Positions 9,178 to 16,892 of a stretch of 64,000 nt of DNA are shown here, piece after piece. Below the pieces are notes generated by a model that ran no database searches, was not told where the DNA came from, and was given only the letters and a program-made list of their open reading frames with translations. Location: the NCBI RefSeq assembly GCF_026672275.1, contig NZ_JANQCD010000002.1, forward strand, positions 124,001 to 188,000, read 5' to 3'. Position 1 is the first letter of the stretch. Every line of letters begins with the position of its first letter. The translations under genes and the position numbers were made by a program. Source of the DNA: Marinifilum sp. D737 (lineage in GTDB: Bacteria; Bacteroidota; Bacteroidia; Bacteroidales; Marinifilaceae).

Positions 9178-10002
9178 ATGGAATTCGAATATTCTACCAC
9201 AACGGTATTAATAGCTTTTGGCTTGACCTTATTTGCTGGTCTATCTACAGGAATAGGAAGTGCCATAGCCTTTTTTGCTAAACGAACCAACACCAAATTT
9301 TTATCTCTATCTCTGGGATTTTCAGCAGGTGTAATGATTTATGTATCTCTTGTTGAGATTTTTCAGAAGGCAAAAGATGCTTTGATTACCGACCATGGCG
9401 AAGTTGCAGGAACTTGGTATACGGTAATTTCATTCTTCTGTGGTATTTTATTTATTGCAGTAATTGATAAATTAATTCCTTCTTTTGAAAACCCACATGA
9501 GGTTAAAAAGATTGAAGACATAGACGAGGCCAATATCAAAAACAAAAAATTGATGAGGATGGGTATATTTTCAGCACTAGCTATTGCCATTCATAACTTC
9601 CCGGAAGGCCTGGCAACATTTGCCGCAGCTCTTGCCGATCCAACAATTGCAATTCCAATTGCTGTGGCTATTGCAATTCACAATGTTCCGGAAGGAATTG
9701 CAGTTTCGGTACCAATTTATTATGCTACTGGTAGTAAGAAAAAAGCATTCCTATTATCATTTCTGTCTGGTTTGGCCGAACCTGTTGGAGCTTTAATCGG
9801 TTTTATTCTTATCTATTCTGTGTTAGGTTTAAGCAATACAATTTTTGGAGTATTATTTGGAGGTGTTGCAGGTATTATGGTATTCATTTCATTGGACGAA
9901 CTATTACCAACTGCAGAAGAATATGGAGAACATCACAATGCTATTTATGGATTGATTGCCGGAATGGCAGTAATGGCTGTGAGCCTTTTGTTATTCTTGT
10001 AA
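9178..10002 (+). CDS. zupT: ZIP-family metal transporter (ZupT)
   Basis: Inner-membrane importer of zinc and other divalent metals. It has 274 residues with about eight transmembrane helices. The two metal-binding helices carry the diagnostic H-N-F-P-E-G (about 138) and H-N-V-P-E-G (about 167) motifs. A charged cytoplasmic loop between helices 3 and 4 (about 105-125, rich in Lys/Glu/Asp) is typical of the family. It is convergent with nth and appears monocistronic. A near-consensus -7 (TATATTTA) lies about 40 bases upstream of the start without a clear -33. No Zur-like operator was recognised. Confidence 0.92.
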   Translation: MEFEYSTTTVLIAFGLTLFAGLSTGIGSAIAFFAKRTNTKFLSLSLGFSAGVMIYVSLVEIFQKAKDALITDHGEVAGTWYTVISFFCGILFIAVIDKLIPSFENPHEVKKIEDIDEANIKNKKLMRMGIFSALAIAIHNFPEGLATFAAALADPTIAIPIAVAIAIHNVPEGIAVSVPIYYATGSKKKAFLLSFLSGLAEPVGALIGFILIYSVLGLSNTIFGVLFGGVAGIMVFISLDELLPTAEEYGEHHNAIYGLIAGMAVMAVSLLLFL

Positions 10003-10033
10003 AATATTGGGATTTAAAATCCTTTACTCTATA

Positions 10034-10056
10034 AGCCCTGATTACAAATCAGGGCT
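10034..10056. terminator. Probable shared terminator of zupT and nth
   Basis: Nine-base arms AGCCCTGAT/ATCAGGGCT with a five-base loop lie between convergent genes. T-runs on either side are weak, so the call rests mainly on stem quality and position. Confidence 0.55.
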
Positions 10057-10067
10057 AGCTAAACTTT

Positions 10068-10727
10068 CTATTTTGCCTTAGCATTTTTCTTTTCTTCTCT
10101 TTGGAAGTATCTACAATACTCTTTCAATCCGCATGGTTTACATTTGGGTTTGCGAGCCAAACAAACATATCTTCCATGAAGAATTATCCAATGATGAGCG
10201 GTAGCAATCAATTCCTCTGGAATATAACTCACCAAAACCTTTTCTGTTTCCAATGGAGTTTTTGACTTGGTTGTTAAACCTAGTCTTTCAGAAACTCTAA
10301 AAACATGAGTATCCACGGCCATTGCAGGTTTATCGTAAACAACAGAAGCAATTACATTTGCCGTTTTCCTACCAACTCCAGGAAGCTTTTGTAGCTCTTT
10401 TACATCATCAGGAACCACTTCCTTAAAATCCTCAACCAGCATCTTTGCCATTCCCAACAAGTGCTTTGCCTTATTATTTGGGTATGAACATGATCTGATC
10501 AAATCAAAAATATCATCCTGACTTGCATGAGACAAATCGAATGCTGTTGGATACTTATCAAATAATGGAGGTGTAATCTGGTTAACCCTTTTATCGGTGC
10601 ATTGTGCCGATAAAATAACGGCAACCAATAACTCGTAAGGATTAGTATAGTTTAATTCTGTTTCAGCAATTGGCATGTTCTCCTGAAACCAAGCTATTAT
10701 TTTTTCAAACCTTTCTTTTTTACGCAT
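10068..10727 (-). CDS. nth: Endonuclease III (Nth)
   Basis: Base-excision repair DNA glycosylase/AP lyase acting on oxidised pyrimidines. About 219 residues from the chosen start. It shows the helix-hairpin-helix segment L-P-G-V-G-R-K-T-A with its catalytic Lys, the catalytic Asp in V-D-T-H-V, and a C-terminal [4Fe-4S] loop with spacing C-x6-C-x2-C-x5-C. The frame extends 30 codons further upstream, but those residues have no counterpart in the family, and the internal ATG (M-R-K-K-E-R-F) gives the normal length. Convergent with zupT. Confidence 0.95.
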   Translation of the reverse strand: MRKKERFEKIIAWFQENMPIAETELNYTNPYELLVAVILSAQCTDKRVNQITPPLFDKYPTAFDLSHASQDDIFDLIRSCSYPNNKAKHLLGMAKMLVEDFKEVVPDDVKELQKLPGVGRKTANVIASVVYDKPAMAVDTHVFRVSERLGLTTKSKTPLETEKVLVSYIPEELIATAHHWIILHGRYVCLARKPKCKPCGLKEYCRYFQREEKKNAKAK

Positions 10728-11084
10728 AGTTAGTTTTGTTTTACAATTGCGAGCTAACGAAATTAATAAACTTTGCGAGAAAAAGTGAATGACTGAATAA
10801 GTGAATGAGCGGTGCACAGAAGAAAGTAGAAGTATGAATCCCTATGAACCGGGATCAGCAGAGCTGGAAAACAAAAAAATAAAAAGGTAAAGAAATAATA
10901 AAGTAAAAGGGTAAATAAGTGAATCCCGAAAGTTTGGTATTGGAAATCTGGGAAGGTTAATTCCCGATCGAGAGTGGCTTGAAGCTGAATGCTGAGATCT
11001 GAACGCTAACAAAAAACAAGGTGCAGCGCACCACAATATTTTTAATCGACTCAGGTTATTATTAAGATATTTAGCCGTAATTCT
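10728..11084. other. Spacer without recognisable gene
   Basis: About 360 bases between divergent nth and the ABC-F gene. It contains scattered degenerate CCCGA/CGGGA words (10850-10975) reminiscent of the palindromic repeat at 1635, and a short G-G-T-G-C/G-C-A-C-C hairpin near 11020. Frames across it have no protein-like composition or family resemblance. Confidence 0.4.
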
Positions 11085-11092
11085 TAAATTTG
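11085..11092 (+). promoter_or_regulatory. -7 element for the ABC-F gene
   Basis: TAAATTTG matches the Bacteroidota TAnnTTTG element and lies 25 bases before the ATG. The -33 position reads TTAA rather than TTTG, so this is a partial promoter match. Confidence 0.45.
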
Positions 11093-11117
11093 CATCACAA
11101 TTTTAGAGAATAACACA

Positions 11118-12983
11118 ATGATATCATATTTACAGGTTGAAAACCTAAGCAAAAGTTACGGAGATCTAACACTATTTGAAGGCATTAGTTTTGGAGTTGG
11201 CCAAGGTCAAAAAATTGCATTGATCGCAAAAAATGGTACCGGAAAAACTTCCCTTCTAAATATTATTGCAGGAATCGACTCTCAAGATTATGGAGATGTA
11301 ATTTTTCGTAATGATATCAAAGTTGCTTACTTACAGCAAAATCCCAATCTGGAAAACAGCAACACAGTTCTTAACGAAGTTTTTAACTCCGATGATCCTG
11401 TACTTTCTGTAATCAGGGAATACGAAAAAGTAATCAGCTCGAATGATCAGGAAAAAATGACTGATATTCTTGAGAAAATGGATCAATACAAAGCCTGGGA
11501 TTACGAGAATAAAGTCAAACAAATTCTGTCTAAACTTAAAATTACCAATTTCGATCAGGTAATAGGACAACTTTCGGGTGGACAAAAAAAGAGAGTTGGA
11601 TTGGCAAAAGTATTGATTACAGATCCTGACTTTTTGATTCTGGATGAGCCAACCAACCATTTGGACTTGGAGATGATTGAATGGTTGGAGGAATATTTGA
11701 ACAAGTCGAAAGGAACCTTGCTAATGGTTACTCACGATCGTTATTTCTTAGATCGAGTTTGTAATGAAATCATTGAAATGGATGCGAACTCCATTTATAC
11801 TTATAAAGGCAATTATTCCTATTATCTTGAAAAAAGAGCCGAAAGAATTGAAAATATAAATGCTGAAGTTGGCAAAGCTCAAAAGCTCTTAAAAACTGAA
11901 CAAGAGTGGATGAGAAGAATGCCTCAGGCACGCGGAACAAAAGCAAAGTACCGCATTGATGCTTTTTACGAACTGAAGAAAAAAGCAGCAGCGGGTTTTA
12001 AGGAAGACGGTATGGAGTTGGATATCAAATCAGCTCGACTGGGAAAGAAAATTCTGGAACTGGAAGGTTTATACAAAAATTTTGGTGACCTAAAAATCCT
12101 TGAAGATTTCAGTTATAAATTTCAGCGTGGCGAGAAAATTGGAATTGTGGGTAAAAATGGAACCGGAAAATCTACTTTCCTAAACATCATTACCCGCAAT
12201 CTTGAACCGGATTCAGGATCAATTGAAATTGGAGAAACCGTTGTTTACGGTTATTACAAGCAGGATGGAATTACAATTAATGAAAATGAGAGAATTATTG
12301 ATGTAATTAAAGATATTGCTGAGTCAATTGATCTAGGTAATGGCAAGGTGATGTCGGCATCTCAGTTTTTGGAGTATTTTCTATTTCCACCAAAAACACA
12401 ATACAACTATGTATCAAAATTAAGTGGTGGAGAAAAACGTCGCTTGTATTTGATGACGGTTTTAATGAAAAATCCAAACTTCCTAATTTTGGATGAGCCT
12501 ACAAATGATTTGGATATCATGACTCTAAATGTTTTGGAAGAATATCTGATGAACTTTAAAGGTTGTTTAATCATTGTTTCTCACGACCGTTACTTTATGG
12601 ATAAAGTGGTTGACCAGATGTTTGCTTTCGAAGGAATGGGAAAAATCAGAAACTTCCCTGGCAACTACACAATATACCGTGATACAATTGCTGAAGAGGA
12701 AAAGGAGCTTAAGAAAATTGAAAAGCCTGCAAAACCTAAAAAAGAAAAACCAAAATCAAACAACACGCTTAAAAAGCTTTCATTTAACGAGAAGCGCGAA
12801 TTTGAGCAATTAGAAGTTGACCTGGAAGCATTAAATGCCGAAAAAGAAGAGTTGGAAACTGCAATGAGCTCTGGTACATTAGCTAACGATGAGTTGATGC
12901 AAAAAGCAAGCAGAATTGAAGAAGTAATCAACCTGATTGATGAGAAAGAGTTACGTTGGCTGGAATTAAGTGAACGAGCTTAA
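11118..12983 (+). CDS. uup: ABC-F family ATPase, Uup-like
   Basis: Soluble tandem-ATPase protein of the ABC-F family, whose members act on the ribosome (Uup itself is linked to ribosome and DNA-junction tolerance). It has 621 residues. First nucleotide-binding domain: Walker A G-T-G-K-T about 40, signature L-S-G-G-Q about 152, Walker B L-I-L-D-E-P-T-N-H-L-D. The interdomain linker contains E-Q-E-W-M-R-R-M-P-Q-A-R-G-T-K-A, typical of Uup. The second ATPase domain carries L-S-G-G-E and L-D-E-P-T-N-D-L-D. A Lys/Glu-rich coiled-coil tail (about 530-621) matches Uup's C-terminal DNA-binding-like domain. There are no membrane segments. An antibiotic-resistance role is less likely given the linker and tail. 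Confidence 0.9.
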   Translation: MISYLQVENLSKSYGDLTLFEGISFGVGQGQKIALIAKNGTGKTSLLNIIAGIDSQDYGDVIFRNDIKVAYLQQNPNLENSNTVLNEVFNSDDPVLSVIREYEKVISSNDQEKMTDILEKMDQYKAWDYENKVKQILSKLKITNFDQVIGQLSGGQKKRVGLAKVLITDPDFLILDEPTNHLDLEMIEWLEEYLNKSKGTLLMVTHDRYFLDRVCNEIIEMDANSIYTYKGNYSYYLEKRAERIENINAEVGKAQKLLKTEQEWMRRMPQARGTKAKYRIDAFYELKKKAAAGFKEDGMELDIKSARLGKKILELEGLYKNFGDLKILEDFSYKFQRGEKIGIVGKNGTGKSTFLNIITRNLEPDSGSIEIGETVVYGYYKQDGITINENERIIDVIKDIAESIDLGNGKVMSASQFLEYFLFPPKTQYNYVSKLSGGEKRRLYLMTVLMKNPNFLILDEPTNDLDIMTLNVLEEYLMNFKGCLIIVSHDRYFMDKVVDQMFAFEGMGKIRNFPGNYTIYRDTIAEEEKELKKIEKPAKPKKEKPKSNNTLKKLSFNEKREFEQLEVDLEALNAEKEELETAMSSGTLANDELMQKASRIEEVINLIDEKELRWLELSERA

Positions 12984-13064
12984 TTGTTACTACTGTGAAA
13001 CATTTCTGTTTTTTTTGAGAATGATGATAAAATTAAGAGCTTTGTATTTCTACAAAAAAGCTGA

Positions 13065-14405
13065 ATGAAAGATTTTACAAGCGGAAACGTAAGCAAACTA
13101 ATTTTTAATTTTACACTACCAATGCTATTGGGAAATGTATTTCAACAACTTTACAATGTTGTTGATAGCATTATCGTTGGTAAAGTTTTAGGTAAAGAGG
13201 CCTTAGCTTCTGTAGGTGCCTCATTTCCGATTATTTTTACACTTATTGCACTGCTTATTGGAATTGGTTCCGGTTTCTCTATTGTTATATCGCAATTTTA
13301 TGGTGCAAAGGATATTAACAGCGTAAAAAAATCCATCGATACAATGTATATATTCCTGTTTGTAGCAGGTTTGTTTGCATCAATATTTGGCATTTATTAT
13401 AGCGAAGAGCTTTTTCTTCTTTTGCAATTGCCTTTGGAATTAATTCCTCAGGCTACTACTTATCTAAACATTTATATGGCAGGAATGATCCTGTTCTTTG
13501 GATTTAATGGTACAAGTTCTGTTCTACGAGGTTTGGGAGACTCTAAAACTCCTCTATTTTTTTTAATTCTTGCATCGCTTTTTAATATCCTGTTTGATGT
13601 TCTTTTTGTAATGGTATTTAAATGGGGAATTGCAGGAGCAGCCTGGGCAACGGTAATCGCTCAAGGAGGAGCATTTGTAACCGGAATATTATACCTTAAT
13701 CGCACTCATAAAATCATGAAATTTTCATTCTCGAAACTCAGTTTTGATAAAGATCTTTTCATCAAGAGTTTAAAGATTGGTTTGCCTTCGGGGATTCAGC
13801 ACACATTTGTTGCCATTGGAATGATGGCGTTGCTTGGAATTGTAAATACTTTTGGTACTGATGTTATTGCGGCCTATACCGCCGCTGGTAGAATAGATTC
13901 ACTAGCCATGATGCCTGCAATGAACTTTTCTCAGGCCGTAGCCGCATTCGTAGGGCAAAACCTGGGAGCCAATAAAATAGAAAGGGTACGAAAAGGATTT
14001 AAGGCAACATTTTTAATGTCGAACCTGTTCTGCATTTTAATGACTGCCATCATTGTGATATTCGGAAGTCAACTCATGAAAATGTTTACCACTGATCCCA
14101 ACGTAATTGCGATTGGCGAAAAGTACTTAATCATTGTAAGTTCCTTTTACCTTTTGTTTTCTACTCTATTTACAACCAATGGTGTATTACGTGGAGCTGG
14201 AGACACACTAATACCAATGTTTATCACCCTATTTTCTTTATGGATTATAAGAATTCCCGGTGCATATTTTCTTTCTTCTGAAATTGGTGAAACAGGCATT
14301 TGGTGGTCTATTCCAATTGGATGGTCAATGGGAGCACTTCTTTCCTATTTATATTATTTGACAGGAAAATGGAAAAGCAAATCGGTAGTTGCTCACAAAG
14401 CTTGA
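13065..14405 (+). CDS. MATE-family efflux transporter
   Basis: Inner-membrane cation-coupled drug/metabolite exporter of 446 residues with about twelve helices in two homologous halves. The N-terminal P-M-L-L-G-N-V-F-Q-Q-L-Y-N segment (19-31) and the D-S-I-I-V-G motif after it are hallmarks of the MATE branch that includes DinF/MepA-like proteins. The second-half counterpart is the G-L-P-S-G-I-Q segment near 238. Substrate cannot be assigned. It lies 80 bases after the ABC-F gene with no convincing terminator between, so read-through is possible. The next gene, yicC, has its own strong promoter. Confidence 0.9.
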   Translation: MKDFTSGNVSKLIFNFTLPMLLGNVFQQLYNVVDSIIVGKVLGKEALASVGASFPIIFTLIALLIGIGSGFSIVISQFYGAKDINSVKKSIDTMYIFLFVAGLFASIFGIYYSEELFLLLQLPLELIPQATTYLNIYMAGMILFFGFNGTSSVLRGLGDSKTPLFFLILASLFNILFDVLFVMVFKWGIAGAAWATVIAQGGAFVTGILYLNRTHKIMKFSFSKLSFDKDLFIKSLKIGLPSGIQHTFVAIGMMALLGIVNTFGTDVIAAYTAAGRIDSLAMMPAMNFSQAVAAFVGQNLGANKIERVRKGFKATFLMSNLFCILMTAIIVIFGSQLMKMFTTDPNVIAIGEKYLIIVSSFYLLFSTLFTTNGVLRGAGDTLIPMFITLFSLWIIRIPGAYFLSSEIGETGIWWSIPIGWSMGALLSYLYYLTGKWKSKSVVAHKA

Positions 14406-14423
14406 TTCCTACAATCCAATTAG

Positions 14424-14454
14424 TTTGTAATTCCACTTCAATCTCTTACCTTTG
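14424..14454 (+). promoter_or_regulatory. Consensus Bacteroidota promoter for yicC-gmk-nadD
   Basis: TTTG (14424-14427), a spacer of exactly 19 bases, then TACCTTTG (14447-14454). This is a full match to the -33/-7 consensus. Predicted start of transcription is about 14458-14460, 15 or so bases before the yicC ATG. Confidence 0.8.
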
Positions 14455-14474
14455 CGGAAATAAATATTTCGTAT

Positions 14475-15353
14475 ATGTTAATATCGATGACCGGCTTTGG
14501 TAAAGCCACTCTAGAATTGGAAAACAAAAAGGTTTCCATCGAAATTAAGTCTCTAAACAGCAAACAGCTGGATATAAATACCAGAATACCGAACCTTTAT
14601 AAAGAAAAGGATTTGGTTCTTAGGAACGAAATCAAAAATCAACTTGAGCGTGGTAAAGTTGAACTATCTGTATTTATAGAGAGTGTTGGTACCGATAAAG
14701 AAACTAAAATAAACAAACCAATTGTTGAAGCTTACTATCAACAGCTTACCGAACTTTCTTCAGAACTAGGTATTCCTATGGAAAAAGAGCCTATTCTTCA
14801 AACCATCGTTAAACTTCCAGATGCACTAAAAACAGAGCATCAAGAGCTAGACGAAGAAGAATGGAATCAAATTTTTGCAGGATTTAAGTCAGCTGTTGCT
14901 GATTTAAACTCATTTAGAAAGCAAGAAGGAGCCGCTTTGCAAGTGGATATATTCGAACGAATTGCCAATATTGAAAAACTTTTGGAAGAAGTTCCTCAAT
15001 ACGAAGCAAAGCGTATCGAAACTGTTAAAACAAGAATTAACGATAATCTGAAAGAGTTTGTTGAAAAGCAAAATGTAGATAAAAACAGATTCGAACAGGA
15101 GATTATCTATTATCTTGAAAAATTAGATATTACTGAAGAGAAAGTTCGTTTGGCAAACCACTGCAAATACTTTATTGAAACGGCTAACAATGGCAATTCA
15201 ATCGGTAAAAAATTAGGTTTTATCGCTCAGGAAATTGGTCGAGAGATAAACACTTTAGGATCGAAAGCAAACGATTCTGATATTCAAAAAATAGTGATTC
15301 AGATGAAGGACGAGTTGGAGAAGATAAAAGAACAGCTCCTAAACGTCTTGTAA
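14475..15353 (+). CDS. yicC: YicC/YloC-family endoribonuclease
   Basis: YicC-family proteins are reported endoribonucleases that affect small-RNA turnover. The protein has 292 residues, the usual length. The N-terminus M-L-I-S-M-T-G-F-G-K-A is the family signature. The YicC-like N domain (about 2-155) is followed by the DUF1732 C-terminal domain (about 205-292), containing E-I-G-R-E-I-N-T-L-G-S-K-A-N-D near 260, where conserved acidic residues sit. It heads an operon with gmk and nadD, an order common in Bacteroidota. An attenuator-like hairpin separates it from gmk. Confidence 0.93.
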   Translation: MLISMTGFGKATLELENKKVSIEIKSLNSKQLDINTRIPNLYKEKDLVLRNEIKNQLERGKVELSVFIESVGTDKETKINKPIVEAYYQQLTELSSELGIPMEKEPILQTIVKLPDALKTEHQELDEEEWNQIFAGFKSAVADLNSFRKQEGAALQVDIFERIANIEKLLEEVPQYEAKRIETVKTRINDNLKEFVEKQNVDKNRFEQEIIYYLEKLDITEEKVRLANHCKYFIETANNGNSIGKKLGFIAQEIGREINTLGSKANDSDIQKIVIQMKDELEKIKEQLLNVL

Positions 15354-15374
15354 GATAAAAACGAATTTCAACAG

Positions 15375-15405
15375 AAGCGTAGGGTCAAAACTCTGCGCTT
15401 TTTTA
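15375..15405 (+). terminator. Hairpin with T-run between yicC and gmk
   Basis: Ten-base arms AAGCGTAGGG/CTCTGCGCTT (two G-T pairs) with a six-base loop are followed directly by TTTTTT. It fits an intrinsic terminator. Because gmk follows by 29 bases with no clear promoter of its own, it may be a partial, attenuating terminator. Confidence 0.65.
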
Positions 15406-15433
15406 TAATTTTAAAACAACACACAAATTAAAT

Positions 15434-16000
15434 ATGTCAGGAAAATTATTCATTTTTTCAGCTCCAAGTGGTTCAGGTAAAACAACTATTGTTCGTCATT
15501 TACTTGGACAGGATTTTAAACTTGAATTTTCTGTTTCAGCAACCAGTCGTGCCAGCAGAGGCAACGAAGTGCATGGTAAAGATTATTATTTCTTAAGCAC
15601 AGAAGAGTTCAAACAAAAAATTGAAAATGATGAGTTTTTGGAGTGGGAAGAAGTGTACGAAGGATGTTTTTACGGCACACTAAAAAGTGAAATTGAGCGC
15701 ATAAGAAATAAAGGCAACAATGTAATTTTTGATGTTGATGTTGTAGGTGGTGTAAACATCAAAAAATACTATAAAGATGATGCTTTGGCTGTTTTTATTC
15801 AACCACCTTCAATTGAAGAGTTAGAACAAAGGTTAAGAGGAAGAAATACCGATAGCGAAGAAGTGATTGCTGAACGAATTAAAAAATTCCAATTTGAATT
15901 GGGATTTGCAGATCAGTTTGATAAGGTGATTATTAACGACAAGCTTGAGGATGCTTTTCAAGAAGCTGAAAACACTTTAAGCGAATTCATAAAAAAATAA
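15434..16000 (+). CDS. gmk: Guanylate kinase (Gmk)
   Basis: Phosphorylates GMP/dGMP with ATP to give GDP/dGDP. It is essential for nucleotide supply. It has 188 residues, normal for the family. The P-loop A-P-S-G-S-G-K-T-T is at 10-18, the GMP-binding T-S-R segment near 37 has A-S-R-G-N-E-V-H-G-K-D-Y-Y-F after it, and E-W-E-E-V-Y with Y-G-T follows at about 72-85. The stop is 1 base before the nadD ATG, indicating translational coupling. Confidence 0.96.
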   Translation: MSGKLFIFSAPSGSGKTTIVRHLLGQDFKLEFSVSATSRASRGNEVHGKDYYFLSTEEFKQKIENDEFLEWEEVYEGCFYGTLKSEIERIRNKGNNVIFDVDVVGGVNIKKYYKDDALAVFIQPPSIEELEQRLRGRNTDSEEVIAERIKKFQFELGFADQFDKVIINDKLEDAFQEAENTLSEFIKK

Positions 16001-16001
16001 C

Positions 16002-16583
16002 ATGAAGCTTAAAATTGGATTATATTTTGGATCATTCAATCCAATTCATATTGGACATTTGGCCATTGCAAATTATATGGCCGAATACTCCGATTTGGAT
16101 CAAATTTGGTTTGTAGTAAGTCCACAAAACCCATTTAAGCAAAAATCAAGCTTACTTAGCGATTATCACAGGTTAGAGTTGGTAAATCGATCAATTGAAG
16201 CATATTCTAAATTAAAAGCCTCTAGCATTGAGTTTGGTTTACCCAAACCTTCCTATACAATCGATACGCTTACTTATTTAAAAGAGAAATACTCCGAATA
16301 TGAGTTTTCTTTAATTATGGGTTCAGATAATCTGAAAAATTTTGAGAAATGGAAAAATTACGAATTAATTCTTCAAGAACATGATTTGTATGTGTACCCA
16401 AGACCAGGATTTAAGGATAAAGAAGTTGAGCTGAATGGTACTGTTCATTTGGTAAATGCACCACTTATGGAAATATCATCAAGCTTTATTAGGGAGGCCA
16501 TAAAGGAAAAGAAAGACATTCCCTATTTCATGCCAGAAGCGGCATACAACTACTTAAAAGAGATGCATTTCTACGAAAAATAA
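16002..16583 (+). CDS. nadD: Nicotinate-nucleotide adenylyltransferase (NadD)
   Basis: Transfers AMP to nicotinate mononucleotide in NAD synthesis. It has 193 residues, within family range. The nucleotidyltransferase motif G-S-F-N-P-I-H-I-G-H is at about 10-19, and the second signature I-S-S-S-F-I-R is near 160. The G-S-D-N segment around 107 is also typical. It is the last gene of the yicC-gmk-nadD unit, one base after gmk. A strong terminator begins 8 bases past the stop. Confidence 0.95.
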   Translation: MKLKIGLYFGSFNPIHIGHLAIANYMAEYSDLDQIWFVVSPQNPFKQKSSLLSDYHRLELVNRSIEAYSKLKASSIEFGLPKPSYTIDTLTYLKEKYSEYEFSLIMGSDNLKNFEKWKNYELILQEHDLYVYPRPGFKDKEVELNGTVHLVNAPLMEISSSFIREAIKEKKDIPYFMPEAAYNYLKEMHFYEK

Positions 16584-16590
16584 TAAAAAC

Positions 16591-16618
16591 AAAAAGGCAG
16601 GTCCCCACCTGCCTTTTT
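16591..16618. terminator. Bidirectional terminator of nadD and the candidate small RNA
   Basis: Twelve-base arms AAAAAGGCAGGT/ACCTGCCTTTTT enclose CCCC. A and T tracts on both sides let it end transcription from either direction. Confidence 0.9.
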
Positions 16619-16727
16619 CTAACCCAAAATGATTTCCAATACGAAACTTTAACCCTAAAACCTTATACAATTCATATTGAAATGTTGATTCGTTCAACGT
16701 GCCTAACCACTACACTCCCGAATCGGA
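16591..16727 (-). ncRNA. Candidate small noncoding RNA with own promoter and terminator
   Basis: A full consensus promoter (16731-16760) fires leftward into about 137 bases with no protein-like frame, ending at the strong hairpin 16591-16618. The predicted transcript folds locally. A 5' stem CACTCC/GGAGTG lies at about 16713-16730, with its base possibly trimmed by the exact start site. A second stem GTTGA/TCAAC with a five-base loop lies at about 16684-16698. A low-structure middle and then the terminator stem follow. Length and architecture fit abundant regulatory RNAs such as Bacteroidota 6S-like RNAs, but I cannot assign a family. It could instead be a trans-acting sRNA. Confidence 0.5.
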
Positions 16728-16730
16728 GTG

Positions 16731-16760
16731 CAAAGGTAGATATTATTTTTAATCTGCAAA
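16731..16760 (-). promoter_or_regulatory. Consensus promoter for the candidate small RNA
   Basis: On the minus strand, TTTG (16757-16760), an 18-base spacer, then TACCTTTG (16731-16738). It points away from the M16 genes and into a gene-free stretch. Confidence 0.7.
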
Positions 16761-16848
16761 GGAAATTTAAATTATTTTTCTAAAAATTGATTCTAAATAA
16801 ATTTCACATCACCTTAAACCCTTATTCCAAAAGTATTCAAACAAAAAA

Positions 16849-16870
16849 AGAGGCTACAATTGTAGCCTCT
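16849..16870 (-). terminator. Terminator of the M16 peptidase pair
   Basis: A perfect 22-base palindrome (AGAGGCTACAA/TTGTAGCCTCT) is followed by a T-run on the minus strand, 22 bases past the stop. Confidence 0.88.
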
Positions 16871-16892
16871 CTTCATATATTATCTAATTCTA

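Noticed and set aside
10842-11036. 64-codon leftward frame between nth and the ABC-F gene
   Set aside because: Low-complexity residues, no family resemblance, and it lies in a repeat-like spacer. Likely chance.
16711-16740. Possible tRNA in the spacer right of nadD
   Set aside because: Short stems are present, but there is no cloverleaf, T-loop TTCRA motif or acceptor pairing. The promoter/terminator layout suits a regulatory RNA better.
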